Positions 63,014-64,000 of a DNA stretch of 64,000 nucleotides are shown here, one piece after another. A model generated the notes under the pieces. That model made no database searches, was not told the DNA's origin, and saw nothing but the letters and a program-made list of their open reading frames with translations. Both the position numbers and the translations under genes were made by a program. Source of the stretch: Marinoscillum sp964351625 (GTDB lineage: Bacteria > Bacteroidota > Bacteroidia > Cytophagales > Cyclobacteriaceae); the NCBI GenBank assembly GCA_964351625.1, contig CAYGOV010000004.1, positions 124,001-188,000 of the forward strand, written 5' to 3'. Within the stretch, counting starts at the first letter, position 1, and each line of letters opens with the position of its first letter.

Positions 63014-63973
63014 ATGATAGCGCTCCAACCAGATTTTTGCGATGTAGTCGCACCAGACCATCAGTATAGTATGGAGGATTACTCCAGTAGCAAAGCTCGG
63101 TGGTGCTCTGGTTGTGGTGGACATACCATTCTCCATTCAGTCCAAAAGCTATGTAGGGATGAACAATTGCCTCCTGAAAAGACAGTCTTCGTTTCTGGGA
63201 TTGGCTGTAGTAGCCGATTTCCTCACTACATGAAAACATATGGATTTCATGGGCTTCATGGAAGAGCTTTTCCGGTAGCCTCTGGTGTGAAGTTTCGCAG
63301 GCCAGACCTTCACGTATTTGTAGTTACTGGAGATGGTGATTGCTGCTCTATAGGGGCAGGACATTGGGTTCATGCCATCCGATACAATATGAAAATGGTC
63401 GTACTTCTCTTTGATAATTCCATCTATGGCTTGACAAAAAAACAGACCTCACCTACAAGTCCTCTAGGTACCATCTCTAACACTCACCCAACAGGATCTG
63501 TACTACCACCGATCAATCCGATTCAGGCGACATTGGGTTTACCAAATGCCTCATTCGTAGCGCAAACAGTAGATTGGAAGCCTGCGCATTTAGAAGCCAC
63601 ACTAAAAAAAGCCTACGATCACCCAGGTCTAGCATTTGTGAGAATCATCCAAAGGTGTCCTATATGGATGCGCGACAATTATGAACCGACCGTAAAGGAT
63701 CCTAACGCGATCACTGTGCTCGAACATGAGAATGGAATCGTCCTAGAGGATAAAGACTTGAAGAAGTTTAGACATGTGCAATCTCATGACCCATCCAACT
63801 TGGTGAAAGCTAGGGAAGTAGCCGAACTGGTTAAGGAAACAACACCTATAGGCCTTTTCTATCAAAATAGGGAAGCAAGTCGCTACGACGAATATGGAGC
63901 TCATAATCTTGGTATTTCGATAGAAGACCGTAAGGATGCCATCAATAAATTAATGGATCGATATGCCATCTAA
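63014..63973 (+). CDS. korB: 2-oxoacid:ferredoxin oxidoreductase, beta (TPP) subunit
   Basis: 319 residues. It binds thiamine diphosphate and one [4Fe-4S] cluster: WCSGCGGHTILHSVQKLC and SGIGCSSRFPHYM hold cluster cysteines, TGDGDCCSIGAGHWVHAI and NSIYGLTKKQTSPTS bind TPP and Mg2+. The YGLTKxQxSPTS block is typical of KorB. Substrate is most likely 2-oxoglutarate but may be another 2-oxoacid. The next open frame begins 14 bases after the stop. Confidence 0.92.
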   Translation: MIALQPDFCDVVAPDHQYSMEDYSSSKARWCSGCGGHTILHSVQKLCRDEQLPPEKTVFVSGIGCSSRFPHYMKTYGFHGLHGRAFPVASGVKFRRPDLHVFVVTGDGDCCSIGAGHWVHAIRYNMKMVVLLFDNSIYGLTKKQTSPTSPLGTISNTHPTGSVLPPINPIQATLGLPNASFVAQTVDWKPAHLEATLKKAYDHPGLAFVRIIQRCPIWMRDNYEPTVKDPNAITVLEHENGIVLEDKDLKKFRHVQSHDPSNLVKAREVAELVKETTPIGLFYQNREASRYDEYGAHNLGISIEDRKDAINKLMDRYAI

Positions 63974-63986
63974 CCAACAAAAAGCT

Positions 63987-64000
63987 ATGGAGTCCGAAAA
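63987..64000 (+). CDS. Start of a further gene, cut by the window edge
   Basis: ATGGAGTCCGAAAA follows korB by 13 bases on the same strand. Only four full codons are visible, so neither reality nor identity can be judged; listed because it may be the next operon gene. Confidence 0.2.

Noticed and set aside
49892..63973. Complete reverse TCA cycle or nitrogenase-type locus
   Set aside because: Only the ferredoxin-linked 2-oxoacid enzymes are present; ATP-citrate lyase, fumarate reductase and nif structural genes are not in the window.
1..64000. Mobile element, prophage, CRISPR array, tRNA or rRNA
   Set aside because: No integrase, transposase, regular repeats with spacers, or tRNA-like T-arm and stem patterns were found on reading both strands.

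Overview
This 64-kb window is chromosomal DNA from a Bacteroidota bacterium, probably a marine Cytophagales-type lineage. The evidence is AT-rich coding sequence, a SusC-style TonB-dependent receptor with a carboxypeptidase-like N-terminal domain, 800-residue FtsX/MacB-type permeases, many lipoprotein signals, few Shine-Dalgarno sequences, and several -7 boxes of the Bacteroidota form TAnnTTTG. Genus level cannot be read from the sequence. I found no rRNA, tRNA, CRISPR array, insertion sequence or prophage gene.

Layout. 0-2.2 kb (minus): truA (cut by the window edge) and an unusual short-chain dehydrogenase. 2.3-4.7 kb: beta-carbonic anhydrase, a DUF2490 protein and a four-helix membrane protein. 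4.7-11.0 kb (minus): a complete RND efflux operon (adaptor, pump, TolC-type channel, then the four-helix protein) with a small secreted protein gene upstream. 11.4-21.1 kb: Na+/H+ antiporter, MsrB, M23 peptidase, a TonB receptor divergent from a DtxR-family regulator with a near-consensus DtxR box over the receptor promoter, PhnA/YjdM, a YceI lipoprotein and an MscS channel. 21.1-30.6 kb: an ABC ATPase with a permease-M1 peptidase fusion, DUF2252, an FtsX-type permease and small proteins.

30.8-43.4 kb is a molybdenum/sulfur locus. A tightly overlapping operon makes molybdopterin (moaD, moeB-rhodanese, moaE, moaC-mog fusion, moaA, moeA) and is followed by a TauE/SafE-type exporter. A Psr/Phs-like periplasmic molybdoenzyme (catalytic, Fe-S and membrane subunits), a split YeeE/YedE sulfur transporter, a rhodanese-like protein without its catalytic cysteine but with a cysteine at its C-terminal tail, and a group III truncated haemoglobin come next. 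mobA lies on the opposite strand. The cluster can make its own cofactor and looks built for respiration with, or oxidation of, an inorganic sulfur compound at low oxygen.

43.7-48.8 kb: orphan histidine kinase, a zinc-ribbon metallopeptidase, glutaminase and a secreted M24 peptidase. 49.5-64 kb is a ferredoxin hub, all on the plus strand: a HEPN-like small protein, a 1642-residue pyruvate:ferredoxin oxidoreductase with two helical insertions and a C-terminal extra ferredoxin, rnfC-D-G-E-A, a cysteine-rich single-helix mini-protein, a ferredoxin-NADP+ reductase-like flavoprotein, rnfB, and a 2-oxoacid:ferredoxin oxidoreductase (korAB). Together these could exchange electrons among 2-oxoacids, ferredoxin, NAD(H), NADP(H) and a transmembrane ion gradient. 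This last region, with the sulfur locus, is the most interesting part of the window.
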